A stretch of 64,000 nucleotides of DNA. It comes from Paracidovorax avenae (GTDB taxonomy: Bacteria; Pseudomonadota; Gammaproteobacteria; Burkholderiales; Burkholderiaceae_C). Shown in pieces: positions 63,234-64,000 of this stretch. The stretch is taken from NCBI RefSeq assembly GCF_040892545.1, contig NZ_CP156079.1, forward strand, positions 3,817,501 through 3,881,500, in the 5' to 3' direction. Positions within the stretch are counted from its first letter, which is position 1. Every line of letters starts with the position of its first letter. The notes beneath the pieces were generated by a model. That model saw only the letters and a program-made list of their open reading frames with translations. It did no database searches and had not been told where the DNA came from. Made by a program: the position numbers and the translations under genes.

Positions 63234-64000
63234 ATGACCGAGACCACGCACACCCCCCAGGCCCGGCACGGCGGTGCCACGGCAGAGCTTCCGCATGCAC
63301 GGCGCATTGCCTGCGGCATCGACATGGCCACCGCGCTGGCGGAGATCGATGCGCTGCCGGACGCCCAGTGGGGCCCGCATTTCAATCTCGCCAAACATAA
63401 CGGCGGCTGGCACGTGGCCGCACTGCGCGGCACGCCCCGCTCCCCCCTGGCCGCCGCGCCGGGAGAGTTCTCTGCCGACCTCTACCAGGACGGCGCCGCG
63501 ATGGCGCAGTGCCCGACAGTGCGCTCGCTGGTGGCCGCCATCGCGGGCGGCGCGCCCCTGAAATCGGTGCGGGTGCTGCGGCTGGCGCCCGGGGGCACCA
63601 TCCTCGAACACACCGATCCGGGCGTCGGCCTGCGGCACGGCGAGGTCCGCCTGCACCTGCCGCTGCGCACGCACGACGCGGTGTTCTTCTACGTGGGCGG
63701 CGAGCGCGTTCCCATGCGTGCAGGGGAATGGTGGTACGCCGATTTCTCCCTGCCCCACCGCGTGGCCAACCGGGGCGCCCGCGAGCGCCTGCACCTCGTG
63801 GTCGATTGCGCGGCCACGCCCGCGCTGCGGGAGTCCATCGCCTCGGGAGATGCGGGCGACCCGCTGCCCGAAGCGCACGATCCGCAATGGCAGTTCGCGC
63901 GATTCCGCCAGGAGGTCTTCGGCGATCCGGCGCTGCAGGAACGCCTGACCGGCATCCGCTCGCGCGAGGATTTCGCGCAGGCCTGCGTGCAACAGGGCCG
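63234..64000 (+). CDS. Asp/Asn beta-hydroxylase-family 2-oxoglutarate oxygenase, 3' end outside window
   Basis: The first 255 residues are visible and the frame is open to the window end. The double-stranded beta-helix carries the Fe(II) ligands: His126-x-Asp128 in ILEHTDPGVGL and His175 in LPHRVANRG; an Arg follows in ARERLHLVVDC. This pattern and WGPHFNLAKHNGGWHVAALRG fit the aspartyl/asparaginyl beta-hydroxylase family (PF05118), which also includes some proline hydroxylases. It starts 23 bp after the collagen-like gene on the same strand, with no terminator between. It may hydroxylate that protein, but other substrates are possible. The start codon was chosen as the first ATG giving an uninterrupted family match. 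Confidence 0.75.
   Translation, partial: MTETTHTPQARHGGATAELPHARRIACGIDMATALAEIDALPDAQWGPHFNLAKHNGGWHVAALRGTPRSPLAAAPGEFSADLYQDGAAMAQCPTVRSLVAAIAGGAPLKSVRVLRLAPGGTILEHTDPGVGLRHGEVRLHLPLRTHDAVFFYVGGERVPMRAGEWWYADFSLPHRVANRGARERLHLVVDCAATPALRESIASGDAGDPLPEAHDPQWQFARFRQEVFGDPALQERLTGIRSREDFAQACVQQG

Overview
The window is GC-rich, tightly packed chromosomal DNA from a betaproteobacterium. The gene orders pcnB-HAD-hda-purM and polA-DUF2782-thrB, the protein families and the codon usage all point to Burkholderiales, most likely Comamonadaceae and close to Acidovorax/Paracidovorax. That placement is inferred from recognised families and gene order, not from a search. I see no rRNA, tRNA, CRISPR array, insertion sequence or prophage. 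Almost every base belongs to one of about 56 protein genes.

Layout. 0.1-4.1 kb: start of pcnB, a HAD phosphatase, the DnaA regulator hda, purM and an AI-2E-type permease. 4.3-6.5 kb: a translationally coupled trio of isochorismatase-fold hydrolase, DJ-1/PfpI protein and GlxA-type AraC regulator. 6.5-10.2 kb: dinB, an exported truncated haemoglobin with a DUF3034 outer-membrane protein, and a DUF3455 lipoprotein across a strong dyad. 10.2-20.5 kb: two chemoreceptors, lldD, a small secreted protein, a DMT permease, pbpC, a SnoaL-like protein and DUF3079. 20.5-28.8 kb: a giant periplasmic alpha-2-macroglobulin, OpgC and an SGNH hydrolase. 28.9-32.2 kb: an MFS transporter with a divergent LysR regulator, and an orphan Bug-type binding protein.

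32.2-37.3 kb: argH beside an AlgZ/AlgR-type two-component pair, as in pseudomonads, followed by an exported fumarate/argininosuccinate-lyase-like protein. 37.5-42.4 kb: a histidine-rich ZIP transporter, a dienelactone hydrolase, and a GbsR/MarR-type regulator whose palindrome recurs before a four-gene DUF393-epimerase-DoxX-DUF2269 operon. 42.4-46.6 kb: an amino-acid binding protein coupled to an Asp/Glu racemase, a DadA-like oxidase and a LysR regulator. 46.8-49.2 kb: two tandem secreted paralogues of unknown function and a convergently overlapping unknown gene. 49.3-54.6 kb: polA, DUF2782, thrB and a BPSS1780-type membrane protein.

54.6-56.8 kb: a PhoX-family protein behind four GTCA elements at exact 11-bp spacing (tandem PHO boxes). 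57.0-62.3 kb: an iron-type operon (imelysin, di-haem DUF1111 protein, second imelysin, DUF1513) behind a Fur-box promoter. 62.4-64.0 kb: an exported collagen-like protein followed after 23 bp by a 2-oxoglutarate oxygenase of the Asp/Asn beta-hydroxylase family, running off the window. This last pair is the best candidate for an undescribed system: a bacterial collagen with a dedicated hydroxylase.
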